A stretch of 64,000 nucleotides of DNA from Amycolatopsis sp. DSM 110486 (GCF_019468465.1 NZ_CP080519.1:3487001-3551000); one strand, 5' to 3'. Positions 36,703 through 47,932 are shown, numbered from the stretch's first letter. Program-made: numbers and translations. The notes: generated from the letters alone by a model not told the origin.

Positions 36703-37878
36703 TCAGTCGATGGTGAACGGGTCGTATTGGATCTGGCCCAGCACGCTGCCGGCGACCAACATGCGGGAAACCGTCGCGCGAATCATCGAGGGAGAACCCG
36801 ACACGAGGATGTCGTGGTCGGGCCAAGCTCCGTACCGCGTAACCGCTTCCGCCAAGGTCCCCTGCTCGCAACCGGGCAGGTGGTCGCCGCGTTCGACGAC
36901 CGGAACCACGGTCAGCCACGGGTTCGTGGACGACAGTGCGCGCAGCTCCTCGAGGTCGTAGAGGTCCTCTCGCGCCGGCCCGCCGTAGAACAGCCGCGTC
37001 TTGGGGTTCTCGCCCCACATCGCCAGGTGGTCGAGGATCGAGCGCAGCGGCGCGACACCGGTTCCGCCCGCGACCATCACGACGCCGCGGGACCGTTCGC
37101 GGTCCACAGCCATGCGCCCCAGCGGCGGGCCGAGCCGCCAGACGTCCCCGGGCTGCGTGTGGCTCACGATCGCGCGCGAGACCCAGCCACCGTCGACGGC
37201 GCGCACGTGGAACTCGATGCCGCCGTCCTCACGCGGCGCGTTGGCCGGCGAGAGGTAGCGCCACAGCCGCGGACGTTGCGGCACCTCCACGCTCATGTAC
37301 TGCCCCGGCAGGTACGGCACGGGCTGCTCGGGCAGCAGCCGCACCAGCGCCAGGTCCCACGTCAACCGCCGGTGCTCGACCACGGTCGCGTGCCACGACG
37401 CCGGGTTCACATCGGCGGCCGCGGCCTCCTGCATCGCGCGCGCGACGATCGTGAACGCCTCGGCCCACGCCCGCTCCACCGGCGCGGTCCACTGCGGTCC
37501 GAGGTGGTTCTTCAGCGCGGCCAACAACGCCGTGCCCACGGCCTCGTAGTGCCGCGGGATCACGCCGAACTTGCGGTGGTCGCGCCCGAGCTGGCGCAGA
37601 AACGGCACGAGGTCGTCGGGCCGGTCCACCATCTGCACGATGTGCACCAGCGCGCGCACGAGCCGCCCGCGCTGCACCTCCATGTTGATGGGGAAGAAGT
37701 CGCGCGTGACCGGGGCGAGCGTGAACAGCATCCCGTAGAAGAACTGCGAGATCTCCGGGATGAAGGGCTCGGACATCGCCCAGGTGTCACGGATCAGCCG
37801 CACCATCGCGGCCACGGCGGCAGGCGTCTCGCGGGGCGCCGCCGAGCGGGGGATCGGGCTGATCGAATCGGCTGTCAT
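36703..37878 (-). CDS. Flavohemoglobin-like globin/FAD/NAD reductase (copy 2)
   Basis: The 391-residue protein is a close paralogue of the gene downstream and has the same order of domains. The proximal His is His101 (RDHRKFGV) and the B10-type Tyr is in QFFYGMLF. FAD- and NAD-domain motifs are WRYLSPANAPRED, GGWVSRAI, VAGGTGVAPLRSIL and the end QYDPFTID. Both lack long N-terminal or linker additions. The 252-bp gap between the copies suggests separate promoters. Tandem duplication with divergence is inferred; possible division of labour (NO and another ligand) is not shown. Confidence 0.9.
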   Translation of the reverse strand: MTADSISPIPRSAAPRETPAAVAAMVRLIRDTWAMSEPFIPEISQFFYGMLFTLAPVTRDFFPINMEVQRGRLVRALVHIVQMVDRPDDLVPFLRQLGRDHRKFGVIPRHYEAVGTALLAALKNHLGPQWTAPVERAWAEAFTIVARAMQEAAAADVNPASWHATVVEHRRLTWDLALVRLLPEQPVPYLPGQYMSVEVPQRPRLWRYLSPANAPREDGGIEFHVRAVDGGWVSRAIVSHTQPGDVWRLGPPLGRMAVDRERSRGVVMVAGGTGVAPLRSILDHLAMWGENPKTRLFYGGPAREDLYDLEELRALSSTNPWLTVVPVVERGDHLPGCEQGTLAEAVTRYGAWPDHDILVSGSPSMIRATVSRMLVAGSVLGQIQYDPFTID

Positions 37879-38167
37879 CGAGTGTCGTTCGCAGGTCGGG
37901 GGCGGTTCGGGGACTCGGGCGGAGCGATCACGGGCGAGTGGCGGGCCGGTGGATCCACTCCGGCTCGGGCCGGCCTCTGCGGTCGGTGCCGAGGGAATTC
38001 ACCACTGTCCCACCTCGTTCCCCTCAATAGTCTTCAGGACGTTGTCGTTGCGTCCCCTGACCGCGGCTCGTCCGCAGAGTAGCCGCCCTGCGGCCCTTTG
38101 CCAGCAACGTTGCTCCGGTCGGGTTACCGGCGGGTTGACGGGCGTGGGGCAAGTCACCGGATAGATA
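37879..38167. other. Non-coding region between flavohemoglobin copy 2 and marR
   Basis: No protein-like frame is seen in this stretch. It must hold the promoter of the leftward flavohemoglobin-like gene. TTGACG at 38135-38140 is a loose -35 match, but no well-spaced -10 goes with it. The promoter for marR is described separately at 38168-38197. Confidence 0.5.
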
Positions 38168-38197
38168 GTTGCCCTACGCAACCATCAGTCATAAACT
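38168..38197 (+). promoter_or_regulatory. Promoter and candidate operator of the marR-MFS operon
   Basis: TTGCCC (38169-38174) and TAAACT (38192-38197) have 17-bp spacing. The -35 lies inside GTTGC-CCTAC-GCAAC (38168-38182), an inverted repeat where a MarR dimer could block polymerase. ACTTG/CAAGT further down (38195-38215) is a second, weaker dyad. Confidence 0.55.
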
Positions 38198-38252
38198 TGT
38201 ATGGCACAACCAAGTGGGCGCTCGAACAGTGTCCGGCCCGGGAGGAAAGCCC

Positions 38253-38738
38253 ATGAGCTCTGCCGACGACGTCAGGGTCGAACTGATGCGCGAGCTCCGG
38301 TCCGCTTCACAGCTGCAGCACCTGTGGATCATGCAGGCCTGGGAAGCCGAACCCGGCCTCCACCCGGCCGCCGGGATGCTGCTGTCGGACCTCGCGAAGC
38401 ACGGTGAAGCCCGGCCCTCCGAGCTGGCCAAGCGCAAGCTCGTGGACCTCTCGGTGGTCAGCCGCCAGATTTCGCAGCTGCAGGCCGCGGGCCTGGTCGA
38501 CCGCCGCCCCGCCCCGGAGGACGGGCGCGCGTCGCTGATCAGCATCTCCGAGAAGGGGCTCGCCGAGGTCGAGAAGTGGCGGCTTCGCTACATCGCGTTC
38601 TTCGAGAAGGCCCTCGGCGGTTGGGACGAAGAGCGGATCGCCGACCTGACGACCCGGCTCGCGGAATTGAACAACGGTCTTCGCGCCGTGCTCGGGCCCC
38701 CCGAGTGCGCCGTGGACCAGGCGGAAGTCGGGAAGTGA
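38253..38738 (+). CDS. MarR family transcriptional regulator
   Basis: The 161-residue protein has the winged-helix region at about 50-105 (ARPSELAKRKLVDLSVVSRQISQLQAAGLVDRRPAPEDGRASLISI) and helical dimer arms. ATG 38253 follows GGAGG. The MFS transporter gene begins 9 bp after the stop, so the regulator and pump share one message. It likely represses this operon and responds to a pump substrate. Confidence 0.93.
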   Translation: MSSADDVRVELMRELRSASQLQHLWIMQAWEAEPGLHPAAGMLLSDLAKHGEARPSELAKRKLVDLSVVSRQISQLQAAGLVDRRPAPEDGRASLISISEKGLAEVEKWRLRYIAFFEKALGGWDEERIADLTTRLAELNNGLRAVLGPPECAVDQAEVGK

Positions 38739-38747
38739 CGAACGAAG

Positions 38748-40865
38748 TTGAGTACCAACCTCGCCGGTGAGCAGATGAGCCACCGGCAGATCATGAAGGC
38801 CTTCTCGGGCCTGCTGCTCGCTCTGCTGGTGGCAATCCTGTCGTCGACGATCGTGTCCAACGCGCTGCCGACCATCCTCGCCGACCTGCACGGTTCCCAG
38901 AGCCAGTACACGTGGGTGGTCACCGCGACGTTGCTGACGTCGACCGCGACCACCCCGATCTGGGGCAAGCTGTCCGACCTGTTCAGCAAGAAGTTGCTGT
39001 ACCAGCTGGCGATCGTGATCTTCACGATCGGCTCGGCGCTTGGCGGCATCTCGCAGTCGATGCCGGAACTGATCGCGTTCCGCGCGCTGCAGGGCGTGGG
39101 CCTCGGTGGCCTCCAGGCCCTGATCCAGGTCGTGATCGCCGCGATGATCGCCCCGCGCGAACGCGGCCGCTACTCGGGCTACACGGGCGCGGTCTTCGCT
39201 GTCGCCACTGCCGCCGGGCCGCTGATCGGCGGCCTGATCGTGGACTCGCCGCTCGGCTGGCGCTGGTGCTTCTGGGTTTGCGTGCCCATCGCCGTGATCG
39301 CGTTCGTGGTCCTCGGCCGCACGCTGCACCTGCCCGTGCTCAAGCGCAAGGTGCGCATCGACTGGCTGGGCGCGACCCTGCTCGTCGGTGGCGTGGCCCT
39401 GGTGCTGATCTGGGTTTCCCTGGCCGGCTCGACCTTCGCGTGGGCTTCGTGGACGAGCGTGGCGTACGTCGGCGGCGCTGCCGTGGCGCTCGCGCTGGCG
39501 GTGCTCGTGGAATCGCGCGCCGCCGAGCCGGTGGTGCCGCTGCGCCTGTTCCGCAACCGCACCTTCACGCTTTCGGTGCTCGGCTCGCTGGCCGTGGGCA
39601 CCGCGCTGTTCGGCGGTTCGGTCTTCCTCGGGCAGTACTACCAGATCTCGCGCGGCTTCTCGCCGACGCACGCGGGCCTGATGACGCTGCCACTCGTGCT
39701 CGGCCTGGCCGTCGCGTCGACGACCGCCGGACAGGTCATCTCGCGCACGGGCCGCACGAAGCCGTTCATGATTGCCGGCGGGATCTTGCTGCCGGCCGGG
39801 CTCTTCCTGCTCAGCACGGTGGATCACACGACGAACCTGACGCTGATGGGCGGGTACCTCGCCATGGTCGGCATCGGGCTCGGGTTCCTCCTGCAGAACC
39901 TGGTGCTCGTCGTGCAGAACACCGTGGCCATGAAGGACATGGGTTCCTCGTCGTCGGTGGTCACGTTCTTCCGCTCGCTCGGCGGCGCCGCCGGCGTTTC
40001 GGCGCTCGGCGCGGTGCTCTCGACGAAGGTCGCTTCGAACATCACGTCGTCGCTGACCAGCCTCGGCCTCCCGGCCGGCGACGCGGTGCACGGCGGTGGC
40101 GGCACGTTCGACATCGACGGCCTGCCCGCCGCGCTTCAGCCGATCGTCCGCGCGGCGTTCGGCGACGCGACCGGCACGGTGTTCCTGTTCGCCGGCTTCA
40201 TCGCCGTGGGGACGCTGCTGGCGGTGGTTTTCATGAAGGAGGTCCCCTTGCGCCGGACTCTCGACGCCGACACCACTCCGGTCGTGGCGCCCTCGGCCTC
40301 GGCCCAGGCCGACGTGACGACGGCCCTGCGCGGCCGCGTCCTCGACGCCGACGGCCGCCCCGTCTCGGGTGTCGTGCTCACGCTCACGGACGCGTCGGGC
40401 CGCCAGGTCGACGTCGGCCGCAGCGCCCGCAACGGCGAGTTCGCCCTGGCGGCGGGCTCGACCGGCGAGTACGTGCTGCTCGCGACGGCCGGCTCGCTCC
40501 CGCCGGCCGTGTCCACGGTGCGCCTCACCGGCACACCGGCGTGGCACGACCTGCTCCTCGGCGGCACGGGCGGCGTGACCGGCCGCGTCCGCACGGCCGG
40601 GCGCCACGCCGCGGTCTCCGGCGCGGCCCTGACGCTCACCGACAGCACCGGCACGGTCGTCGGCTCCGGCCTGAGCGGCAGCGCCGGCGCGTACGACCTC
40701 GACGGCGTGCCGGCGGGCGCGTACACGCTGACGGTCACCGCGTACGGCCACGCGCCACACGCCGAGCCGCTCGCGGTGAACCTCGGCACCCCGGCCCACC
40801 ACGACGTGGTGCTGGAGACCGAGCCGGAGTTCGCGCGTCACAGTGGCACGTTGAACCTCGGCTGA
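38748..40865 (+). CDS. DHA2 family MFS drug exporter with C-terminal carboxypeptidase-regulatory-like domains
   Basis: The 705-residue protein has 14 predicted helices of the EmrB/QacA group to about residue 505, with motif A-like WGKLSDLFSKK and motif C-like GPLIGGLIVD. The last 190 residues form two beta-sandwich CarboxypepD_reg-like domains (GRVLDADGRPVSGVVLTLTD; then GRVRTAGRHAAVSGAALTLTD...YDLDGVPAGAYTLTVTA). With 14 helices both ends should be cytoplasmic, an unusual place for this normally exocellular domain. TTG 38748 gives MSTNLAGEQMSHRQ; ATG 38775 is an alternative with a GGTGAG site. It is in an operon with the MarR gene and ends at a strong terminator. Confidence 0.93.
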   Translation: MSTNLAGEQMSHRQIMKAFSGLLLALLVAILSSTIVSNALPTILADLHGSQSQYTWVVTATLLTSTATTPIWGKLSDLFSKKLLYQLAIVIFTIGSALGGISQSMPELIAFRALQGVGLGGLQALIQVVIAAMIAPRERGRYSGYTGAVFAVATAAGPLIGGLIVDSPLGWRWCFWVCVPIAVIAFVVLGRTLHLPVLKRKVRIDWLGATLLVGGVALVLIWVSLAGSTFAWASWTSVAYVGGAAVALALAVLVESRAAEPVVPLRLFRNRTFTLSVLGSLAVGTALFGGSVFLGQYYQISRGFSPTHAGLMTLPLVLGLAVASTTAGQVISRTGRTKPFMIAGGILLPAGLFLLSTVDHTTNLTLMGGYLAMVGIGLGFLLQNLVLVVQNTVAMKDMGSSSSVVTFFRSLGGAAGVSALGAVLSTKVASNITSSLTSLGLPAGDAVHGGGGTFDIDGLPAALQPIVRAAFGDATGTVFLFAGFIAVGTLLAVVFMKEVPLRRTLDADTTPVVAPSASAQADVTTALRGRVLDADGRPVSGVVLTLTDASGRQVDVGRSARNGEFALAAGSTGEYVLLATAGSLPPAVSTVRLTGTPAWHDLLLGGTGGVTGRVRTAGRHAAVSGAALTLTDSTGTVVGSGLSGSAGAYDLDGVPAGAYTLTVTAYGHAPHAEPLAVNLGTPAHHDVVLETEPEFARHSGTLNLG

Positions 40866-40884
40866 CTCTCGGCTCCGCTGGGAG

Positions 40885-40927
40885 AAACGCTTGAGCCCCG
40901 GCCCCCTACACCGGGGCCCAAGCGTTT
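40885..40927 (+). terminator. Terminator of the marR-MFS operon
   Basis: A 17-bp stem with one mismatch (40885-40901 with 40911-40927, outer AAACGCTT) encloses a 9-nt loop, 20 bp after the stop. The AAA/TTT ends make it bidirectional. Nothing else is seen up to the next start at 41145 except a -10-like TAGCGT at 41132. Confidence 0.83.
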
Positions 40928-41144
40928 GCAGGCGGGAGTGGCTCAGGCGTCGGGCGTGGTCTGCGTGCAGTTCCCATGCCCGGCAAGCTAGTTCGACCAC
41001 GCCGGGACCCCTCCCCGGTCAACCGGACGGACGCCGTCCGCCGCTTCCGGGTAAGCCCGCTCTACCGCCAGTGGCATTCGGCGGCTCGCGAAGTCTCCTT
41101 CCGGCCCTGACCTCGGGTCCTGCCCCGGCGGTAGCGTCCAGGAC

Positions 41145-42332
41145 GTGACGCGGAGCCGGGTCGCGTTGTTGTGCGCGCTGGGGATCGACAACTTCGGCTC
41201 TGGCCTGTTCCTGCCACTGGCGCTGGTCTACGTGACGCGCGTGGTCGGCGTCCCGCTCGCGTTGGCGGGCACGGCCGTGACGCTCGGGACGGTGGCGGGA
41301 CTCGTCGTGCCGCCGCTCGCGGGCCGGCTCGTGGACCGCACGGGGCCACGCGCGGTGATCGTCGGCGCGCAGCTGCTGCAGGCGGCGGGGGCGGCGGCGT
41401 ACCTGATCGCCGACGGCGTCACCGCGGTCGTCGTGGCGGCGGTCCTGCTGGCCGCCGGACAGCAGCTCTTCTACAGCTCGCTCTACGCGCTGATCGCCGA
41501 CGTCGCCGGTGACGTGCCGAAGGACCGGCCGTTCGCCGAGGTCGGCATGGTGCGGGCGGGCGGTTTCGGGCTCGGCGCGCTGACGTCGTCGGGAATCCTG
41601 ATGTGGATCGGCGACGGCGGGTACAGCGTGGCGCTGGCGGTGGACGTCGTGACGTTCGTGGTGGCCGCCGTGCTCATCGCGGGGGTTGTGCGGCCGCAGC
41701 GGCGAAGCACGTCGTACCCGAAGACGCGCAGCGGAGTGCTGCGCAACCGGCCGTACCTGGCGTTGATCCTGTTCAGCGGAATGTTCGGGCTGTCGCTGGA
41801 CTTCTTCCTGATCGGCACGCCGGTGTTCGTGCTCGACCTGCTCCACGGCCCGCGCTGGCTGCCGGGCGCGATCCTGTTCCTGCTCACGGTGGTCACCAGC
41901 GTCGGCGGCACCGTCGCGCTGCGGCTCACGCGCCGGCTCAACCGCGTCGCGGCGATGCGCGGCGGCTCGGCACTATTCGCCGCGTGGTGCGTGGTCAGCC
42001 TTGGCGTGCTGGTCGTGCCGCGCAGCTGGCAGGTGGTGTACTTGCTGGCCGCGACGCTCGTCTACGCCGCGGGCGACCTGGTCTTCGGGCCGCGCTCGGG
42101 CGCGCTCGCCGAGGCCGCGGCCCCGCCGGAAGCGAAGGGCCGGTACCTGGCAGCGTTCCAGTACGCGTTCACCGTCGCGCAGGTGCTGGCGCCGGCGGTG
42201 GTGGCACTGTTCTCCGTGTCGGCGTGGTTACCTTGGGTGCTGGTCGGCACTTGCGCTTGCCTCGCCGTCGCGGGCCTGGGCAGGCTGGGACCGAGGCTTC
42301 CGGCGGACGCGGTGACGCCGGTTCAGAGTTGA
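41145..42332 (+). CDS. MFS transporter, 12-helix
   Basis: The 395-residue protein has about 12 membrane helices and begins with ALLCALGIDNFGSGLFLPLALVYVTRVVGVPL, as in MFS drug or metabolite exporters of actinomycetes. The GRLVDRTGPRAVIV loop corresponds to motif A. GTG 41145 is the start. The stop codon lies within the HAIR operator of clpB, so transcription of this gene could run into the clpB control region. The substrate is unknown. Confidence 0.92.
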   Translation: MTRSRVALLCALGIDNFGSGLFLPLALVYVTRVVGVPLALAGTAVTLGTVAGLVVPPLAGRLVDRTGPRAVIVGAQLLQAAGAAAYLIADGVTAVVVAAVLLAAGQQLFYSSLYALIADVAGDVPKDRPFAEVGMVRAGGFGLGALTSSGILMWIGDGGYSVALAVDVVTFVVAAVLIAGVVRPQRRSTSYPKTRSGVLRNRPYLALILFSGMFGLSLDFFLIGTPVFVLDLLHGPRWLPGAILFLLTVVTSVGGTVALRLTRRLNRVAAMRGGSALFAAWCVVSLGVLVVPRSWQVVYLLAATLVYAAGDLVFGPRSGALAEAAAPPEAKGRYLAAFQYAFTVAQVLAPAVVALFSVSAWLPWVLVGTCACLAVAGLGRLGPRLPADAVTPVQS

Positions 42333-42348
42333 GCGGAACAGACTCAAG
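42328..42348 (+). promoter_or_regulatory. HAIR operator for HspR before clpB
   Basis: GTTGAGC-N7-ACTCAAG (42328-42348) fits HAIR with two mismatches in the left arm. It overlaps the stop codon of the upstream MFS gene and ends 78 bp before the clpB start. clpB is a known HspR target in Streptomyces. Confidence 0.88.
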
Positions 42349-42426
42349 TTTTCTGACGTTGTACAAGTCGATGGTCCTTGGTCAGGGCTGTCACCTGGAC
42401 TTTTCACAGAGCGCATGAGGTGAGGG

Positions 42427-45021
<2,595 letters not shown>

Positions 45022-45037
45022 CGGCTGCTGGTTCTGA

Positions 45038-45072
45038 ACGGCCCTTCCACTTCGGTGGGAGGGCTGTTCTGC
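45038..45072 (+). terminator. Terminator of clpB
   Basis: GCCCTTCCAC (45041-45050) pairs with GTGGGAGGGC (45055-45064) around a TTCG tetraloop, with one T-G wobble, and TGTTCTGCGTTT follows. It is 19 bp after the clpB stop. Confidence 0.82.
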
Positions 45073-45125
45073 GTTTGTGGGGTGGTTCGGTTGGGTTGCG
45101 CCGGGGAGGTTCGTTTCGCCTGGGG

Positions 45126-45693
45126 GAGCGAGTGGACCGGTAATGCCGCGGCGCTGGGGGCGAACGGTCCTTTCGCGTGGGCTTGGCGGCGCGAGTGGTC
45201 AGCTGGTATCTCCGCCGCCGCACAAGTGGACCGCTCGCGTGGACCCGACGCCCCGTTTCTCGGCGGGACCGCTCGCGCGGCGCGGACCGATTGCGCTCGG
45301 CGGCGGGACGCGAGTGGACCGTTTGTGCTCGGCGGCGCGGCGCGAGTGGTCCTTTCGCGCGGGCTCGGCGGCGAGCGCGAGTGGACCGATCGTGCCGTGT
45401 TTCGGTGGCGAGTGGTCCTTTCGCATGGGCTTGGTGTGGTGAACGGGCCGTTCGTGCCGGAGCTACCGCACGACAAGACCGCTCGAACCGAGCCGAGGGA
45501 CGTGCGCGACGGGACCGATCACGCCGCGCGGCGCGGCGAGCGGACCGGCCGCGCTCCCCGATGGGGCGCGAGTGGACCGGCCGCGCTCGGCGGCGCGGCA
45601 CGAATGGACCGTTTGTGCTCAGCGGCGGGCGCGAGTGGACCCATCGTGCCGCCGTTCGGTGGCGAGTGGTCCCTTCGCGCGGGCTCGGCGTCG
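45126..45693 (+). repeat. Degenerate 31-bp tandem repeat array behind clpB
   Basis: About 17 units are seen with the core GCGAGTGGWCC. GGWCC starts lie near 45134, 45166, 45197, 45228, 45266, 45284, 45316, 45348, 45383, 45414, 45446, 45476, 45512, 45542, 45574, 45606, 45637 and 45668, mostly 30-32 bp apart. One type continues G.TYGTGC, the other TTTCGCGCGGGCT. Several units can fold as CGCGA-loop-TCGCG, with some paired changes (CACGA with TTGTG at 45600). The period is not a multiple of three, so it is not a protein repeat. No gene is supported in 45022-45710. Confidence 0.82.
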
Positions 45694-45710
45694 TGATCGG
45701 TCCGATTCCG

Positions 45711-46397
45711 TCACCAGGCGAGTTCGCGCCGGTCCTGGAAAGACTTGCCCGTCGGGCCGTCCGGCCCCATCGTGGCGAGCCGGATGGCTTCCACGGCGCC
45801 CTCCGCGGGCGTGCGCGTGCCACGGAAGCCGTTGAAGTCCGTGGCCACATGCCCGGGGCAGGCGGAGTTGACCTTGATCGCGGTATCGGCCAGTTCGTGG
45901 GCGTAGTGGGCGGTCAGAGCGTTCAGCGCGGTTTTCGAGCTCGAGTACGGCATCGACGGCTGCCCGACCCACGCGCCCGGCTCAGCGAGGGAGCCGCGCA
46001 AGCTCGAGACCATCACGATGCGGCCGGCGGCCGATTCGCGCAGCAGCGGCAGGAAGGCGTTGGTCACGCGGACGACGCCGAACACGTTGGTCTCGTAGAC
46101 CTGGCGCATCGCGGCGACGTCCTCCTGGGATGGCAGGCCATAGCCGCCGGTGTTGGTGCCGGCGTTGTTGACCAGCACGTCGAGGCGGCCGATCGTCCGC
46201 ACGGCGGCGGCGACCTGCTCGTCCGAAGTCACGTCGAGCTGGACGAAGCGGCCGCCGATCTCCGCCGCGCCAGCAGTGCCGCGGGACCGGTCGCGGGCGC
46301 CGAGCCACACGTCGAAACCGCGGGCGGCCAGGCCGGCCGCGATCGCCTTGCCGATGCCTTTGCCCGCGCCGGTCACGAGAGCAGTGGGTGTTGTCAT
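45711..46397 (-). CDS. SDR family NAD(P)-dependent oxidoreductase
   Basis: The 228-residue protein is a classical short-chain dehydrogenase. It has the cofactor motif TGAGKGIG (9-16), NNAG near 80, the catalytic Ser in MVSSLRG, and YSSSK as the Tyr-x3-Lys pair. It oxidises or reduces an alcohol/ketone of unknown identity. Its ATG overlaps the left member of a pair of perfect palindromes. The divergent MarR gene is 58 bp away and very likely represses it. Confidence 0.93.
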   Translation of the reverse strand: MTTPTALVTGAGKGIGKAIAAGLAARGFDVWLGARDRSRGTAGAAEIGGRFVQLDVTSDEQVAAAVRTIGRLDVLVNNAGTNTGGYGLPSQEDVAAMRQVYETNVFGVVRVTNAFLPLLRESAAGRIVMVSSLRGSLAEPGAWVGQPSMPYSSSKTALNALTAHYAHELADTAIKVNSACPGHVATDFNGFRGTRTPAEGAVEAIRLATMGPDGPTGKSFQDRRELAW

Positions 46398-46434
46398 GAC
46401 AACACCGTATCTCGAAGAGTGTTGTCATGACAAC
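46389..46434. promoter_or_regulatory. Twin palindromic operators between SDR and marR
   Basis: TGTTGTCATGACAACA (46389-46404) is a perfect 16-bp palindrome that includes the SDR start codon. GTTGTCATGACAAC (46421-46434) repeats its central 14 bp exactly. The centres are 31 bp apart, three helical turns, on the same face of DNA. This is a convincing binding pair for the adjacent MarR protein and would block both promoters. Confidence 0.9.
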
Positions 46435-46455
46435 GTGGCAGTACAGTGACCCGCT

Positions 46456-46896
46456 GTGGATCGGCTGGCCGGCGACGAGCTGGAGTTCTGGCACGCGTTC
46501 AAGCACGCGGCGGAGTCGGTGCGCGCCCGCGTCGCGGAGGACATCGCGGCGGCGACGGGACTGTCCGATCCGGACTTCGGCGTGCTCACGCGCCTGGCGG
46601 ACCACGCGGGGCGGCTGCGGCAGAACCAGCTCGCCGAGTCGATGGGCTGGCACCGCAGCCGGCTGTCGCACCACCTGACGCGGATGGAGCAGCGCGGGCT
46701 CGTCGAGCGGCAGCCCGCGGACGACGGCGTCGAGGTCCTGCTCACGGAGTTCGGCCGGGCGGAGGCGGAGCGGGCGCGGCCCGTGCACGCCGCCGCCGTG
46801 CGGGAGCACCTGCTCGCACCGCTGGACAAGGACGACGTCGCGACCGTGAAAGCGGCGCTCGACCGCCTGCGAACCGTGAAAAAGCCCAGCGATTAA
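46456..46896 (+). CDS. MarR family regulator of the divergent SDR gene
   Basis: The 146-residue protein has a winged-helix core (about 45-100: GRLRQNQLAESMGWHRSRLSHHLTRMEQRGLVERQPADDGVEVLLTEF) and flanking helices. GTG 46456 follows TACAGT (46442-46447), a possible -10 that would make the message nearly leaderless. The twin palindromes upstream are its likely operators, with control of the SDR gene and itself. Confidence 0.93.
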   Translation: MDRLAGDELEFWHAFKHAAESVRARVAEDIAAATGLSDPDFGVLTRLADHAGRLRQNQLAESMGWHRSRLSHHLTRMEQRGLVERQPADDGVEVLLTEFGRAEAERARPVHAAAVREHLLAPLDKDDVATVKAALDRLRTVKKPSD

Positions 46897-46996
46897 CCGA
46901 TTTGTCGACCCGGTGCGAGGGGCCGTCTCGAAAGGGGCGCGCCGACACGGTGCGGGCGTTCGGGTGTAACGGCCGAGCAGCGATACCCTCACCGTC

Positions 46997-47920
46997 GTGG
47001 GTATCTCGGCGTGGATCTGGTTCGTCATCGCCGCCGTCGCGCTGGTGGCGGGGCTCGGCCTGCTCGCGGCCGACCGGGCCAAGGAAGGCTCGCGCAATCG
47101 CGAGCGCATGCGCTGGGCCCAGTTGCGCGGCTGGCAGTTCGTGGAGGAGGACGAGCGGCTGCCCCGGCAGTGGTCGGGCGGCGCGATCGGCTACTTCGGC
47201 GCCGACGCGGCCGTGAACGTCGTCGCAGGCTCCACCTTCACCTCCGACGGCCGCCGCCCGGTGTTCATCTTCGACATCGAGTCCGAAGGCCAGATCCCGG
47301 CGACGGTCGTGGCCGTGCGCTGCAACAAGACGCACCGCGTGCCGGTCGAGATGTGGCTGTCGAGCGTGCCGTTCCAGCGCGACAACATGCCCGAGATGCT
47401 CGGCCCGATCGGCCAGCGCTACGCCTTCGCCGACGACTCCGAAGGCGCCCGCGCGGTCATCACCCAGGAACTCGTCGACGCGGCCGACCAGCTCGGCGGC
47501 GACGTCGGCGTCGCGTGGCTCGAGAACGAATGGGTGCTGGCGAGCGTCGTGCCCAACGCCGGGCCGTCCCGGCTCGAACGCCTCCTGCGCGACCTCGGCG
47601 AGATCGCCGACATCGTCGACCCCTTCGACGAGGACTACGACACCGGCCGCACCTGGACCCCCGCCGCCGGCACACCCGCGCCCGGGGCAGCTGCCACGGC
47701 GTCTGCTTCGGAGCCCCGCTCGGCCACCCGCGCCCCGTCCCCGGCGGACACCCGCGCGACCACCCCGGTCGACACCCGCGCGACGACCCCCGTCGAAACC
47801 CGCCCGGCCGACGCCCCGACCCCGCCCGAGCCCCGCACCCCCTCCACCGGCCCGAGCACCTACGGCTCCGTCCCGGCCACCCCGTCGGCGAAACCGGACC
47901 CGGACGTCGACGAAGACTGA
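46997..47920 (+). CDS. Membrane-anchored hypothetical protein with Thr/Pro-rich tail
   Basis: The 307-residue protein has one N-terminal helix (AWIWFVIAAVALVAGLGLLA), a charged globular region (30-215) and a low-complexity tail with the tandem ATTPVDTRATTPVETR. The globular part has GWQFVEEDERLP and RPVFIFDIESEG.IPATVVAV patterns common to actinomycete proteins of unknown role. The tail suits the cytoplasm, if the helix is an uncleaved anchor. GTG 46997 is the start. A strong terminator follows. I assign no function. Confidence 0.82.
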   Translation: MGISAWIWFVIAAVALVAGLGLLAADRAKEGSRNRERMRWAQLRGWQFVEEDERLPRQWSGGAIGYFGADAAVNVVAGSTFTSDGRRPVFIFDIESEGQIPATVVAVRCNKTHRVPVEMWLSSVPFQRDNMPEMLGPIGQRYAFADDSEGARAVITQELVDAADQLGGDVGVAWLENEWVLASVVPNAGPSRLERLLRDLGEIADIVDPFDEDYDTGRTWTPAAGTPAPGAAATASASEPRSATRAPSPADTRATTPVDTRATTPVETRPADAPTPPEPRTPSTGPSTYGSVPATPSAKPDPDVDED

Positions 47921-47932
47921 TCACGAACGCGA

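Noticed and set aside
45126..45693. CRISPR array
   Set aside because: Repeats are degenerate and contiguous with no unique spacers; no cas gene is near.
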